From: Flectobacillus sp. BAB-3569
GTDB taxonomy: Bacteria > Bacteroidota > Bacteroidia > Cytophagales > Spirosomataceae
Length of the DNA: 64,000 nt
Assembly: GCF_002270355.1 (NCBI RefSeq)
Contig: NZ_NJFZ01000022.1
Span: forward strand, 62,001-126,000
Direction of reading: 5' to 3'
Every line of letters starts with the position of its first letter. Position 1 is the stretch's first letter. The translations under genes were made by a program, and so were the position numbers. The notes beneath the pieces were generated by a model, which was given only the letters and a program-made list of their open reading frames with translations, was not told the origin of the DNA and made no database searches. This document shows positions 62,909 through 64,000 of the stretch, in pieces.

Positions 62909-63277
62909 TTCGCAAATTGTGATTGAATAATTGTGAGGTTGGTTTTGTATTAACAAATCATTAAATAATGATAAAAACCAAGCGTTTCTTGTATTAACAC
63001 AGTAAAAATACTCTTAAAAAATGGATTGTGAAAACATTTTTTTACGCTTATCAGGCAATTTTTCAATTAGCCTTAGTCTCGCAACCCTTTATTTTTCAGG
63101 TTATTAGTAGAAAGTTTTAATTTCCTGAAAAAGTAAAAAGATTAAGTACTGGCAAAGAAGAGATTAGGTGTTTTTACTAGACTGAATTTAGTGATTGAGC
63201 GAATGAGTGATTATTTTAAAATGAGTTTTATGGATAGAGACGCAATGCTTCAACCTCTGAATTCCAATAAACAAGAG
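62909..63277. other. Intergenic region
   Basis: 369 bases upstream of glyA. Contains the REP-like element at 63193-63250; otherwise AT-rich with no gene or clear promoter box. Confidence 0.4.
63193..63250 (+). repeat. REP-like element, subtype with TGC loop (copy c, partial)
   Basis: GATTGAGCGAATGAGTGATTATT, about 20 bases, then TGGATAGAGACGCAATGCTTC; the right arm of the palindrome is lost. Same order as at 30907-30972. Confidence 0.6.
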
Positions 63278-63739
63278 TTACAAGAATAATGGACTTCGAT
63301 ATTGATAGAGTTCCACTCGAATATGTAATTTCCCTATTTGAGACTTCTTATATGGAGCTTTAAGAGCTTCTTGAGGGATTAATACAATATTGTAAAGGTC
63401 AACTGGCGCTAAACTGTCTTCTGTGATAATTTCTTTTCTGATTTTGCCTTTTTTTAGGGCTACAAATGGATTTTGGATGTATGATTTACCCCAATCCTCC
63501 TTTCTTTCATACCAACGTGAATCATCAGCATAATAAATGACTGACAATAAGGCATCATTTTCCAAATATCCTTCAATTGTTATTTTATGTAAACTCGCGC
63601 GAAATGGCGTATTTACACTAGAACACGTGATGCCTCCATCCATTTCATAAATATCAAAATCCCATACTCTCTGCAAGGTAAAATGCCTGATGACAAAAAA
63701 TGAGATAAGAAGCCCAATGCCTAAAAGTACTTTTTTCAT
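63278..63739 (-). CDS. Hypothetical exported protein
   Basis: 153 residues. N-terminal hydrophobic segment (MKKVLLGIGLLISFFVIRHF) acts as signal or membrane anchor. The rest is beta-rich (ITCSSVNTPFRASLHKITIEGYLENDALLSVIYYADD... VDLYNIVLIPQEALKAPYKKSQIGKLHIRVELYQY), with one Cys. No family recognised; similar to short orphan lipoprotein-like proteins of the phylum. Start ATG at 63739. Confidence 0.6.
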   Translation of the reverse strand: MKKVLLGIGLLISFFVIRHFTLQRVWDFDIYEMDGGITCSSVNTPFRASLHKITIEGYLENDALLSVIYYADDSRWYERKEDWGKSYIQNPFVALKKGKIRKEIITEDSLAPVDLYNIVLIPQEALKAPYKKSQIGKLHIRVELYQYRSPLFL

Positions 63740-63940
63740 GTTGTTGTAGAAATTAAATTTATGTTAGCTAGTTTATTAAGAACTAAAGTTTGTTTACTTG
63801 TCCCTATCTTCACAATTATGCCAGTGACAAATGGAATGATAAAGTTATAAACTTTTGAAAGAATAGGTCAAAGTCACAGACTTGAACCAGTTGTAATATA
63901 GTCTACAGAGAATTAAACCATAGACCCCAAAGTTAAAGTC

Positions 63941-64000
63941 ATGAAGATATATATTTCAGAAGGTAGGTGTTCAGATTCCTTCTTAGAAAAAGTCGAATCA
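63941..64000 (+). CDS. Possible 5' end of a gene running out of the window
   Basis: ATG at 63941 opens a frame of 20 codons to the window end (MKIYISEGRCSDSF...). There is no clear promoter box before it and the piece is too short to judge; it may be chance. Confidence 0.15.
   Translation, partial: MKIYISEGRCSDSFLEKVES

Noticed and set aside
63870-64000. GGTGTTCAGATTCC near the window end as a possible tRNA T-arm
   Set aside because: No acceptor stem, anticodon arm or D-arm can be drawn around it. No other tRNA-like arm was found in any intergenic region.
1-64000. Defence island, prophage, integron or conjugative element
   Set aside because: No transposase, integrase, restriction, toxin-antitoxin, reverse transcriptase or phage structural gene was recognised; the gene content is core chromosome with dispersed repeats.

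Overview
The window looks like chromosomal DNA of a Bacteroidota bacterium, most likely order Cytophagales (a Flectobacillus/Arcicella/Emticicia-like relative is my best guess, from memory only). Reasons: AT-rich sequence, many promoters of the Bacteroidota type (TTG, about 19-24 bases, TAnnTTTG), a TonB-receptor/DUF4249 outer-membrane pair, two PorE-like T9SS-associated OmpA proteins, a subtilisin with a T9SS sorting tail, GH3 and RRM proteins, and lipoproteins with Bacteroidota-style lipoboxes. I found no tRNA, rRNA, CRISPR array, phage, plasmid or transposase gene.

Layout. 1-3400: a nutrient-uptake pair (TonB-dependent receptor, split by a frameshift, plus a DUF4249 lipoprotein cut by the window edge) and a divergent small XRE regulator. 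3690-16160: housekeeping genes (prfA, rnhB, ruvB, pyrC) mixed with small lipoproteins, a GH3-family adenylating enzyme, a large PorE-like OmpA protein and a GlpF-type aquaporin. 16300-21570: a second PorE-like lipoprotein, a pseudouridine synthase with a 37-residue tandem-repeat extension (also frameshifted at a poly-A run), and an AraC regulator. 22000-30900: acyl-CoA dehydrogenase, mreBCD, an ECF sigma/anti-sigma pair, gmk, nadD, a short NAD-binding epimerase-like protein and a secreted DUF3738-like protein. 31000-42900: LytTR regulator, a giant ThuA/sugar-dehydrogenase/cytochrome c fusion, penicillin acylase-family hydrolase, TerC, two paralogous secreted proteins, and an uncharacterised coiled-coil/membrane pair. 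43200-56260: acyltransferase plus GT-C membrane glycosyltransferase, DEAD-box helicase, TPR protein, glpK, a membrane-anchored Ppx/GppA-like protein, a non-canonical Nramp transporter, VF530 protein, RluA-type synthase, RRM protein and a secreted GH43-type glycosidase. 56340-63740: T9SS-exported subtilisin, tatC, glyA and one unknown.

Genes that work together: GlpF (11.5 kb) and GlpK (48.4 kb) take up and trap glycerol although unlinked; the PorE-like proteins probably serve the T9SS that would export the subtilisin; MreBCD shape the wall; gmk/nadD are nucleotide and NAD supply.

The most unusual content is not a single gene island. It comprises (a) two genes broken at A_AAA_AAA heptamers in exactly the phase a -1 frameshift would need, (b) several dispersed intergenic repeat families, including a palindrome that travels together with an intrinsic terminator, and (c) two uncharacterised gene groups: the 41.1-42.9 kb coiled-coil pair and the membrane-tethered Ppx-like protein at 50.0 kb. 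I see no clear new defence or secretion system, and say so rather than force one.
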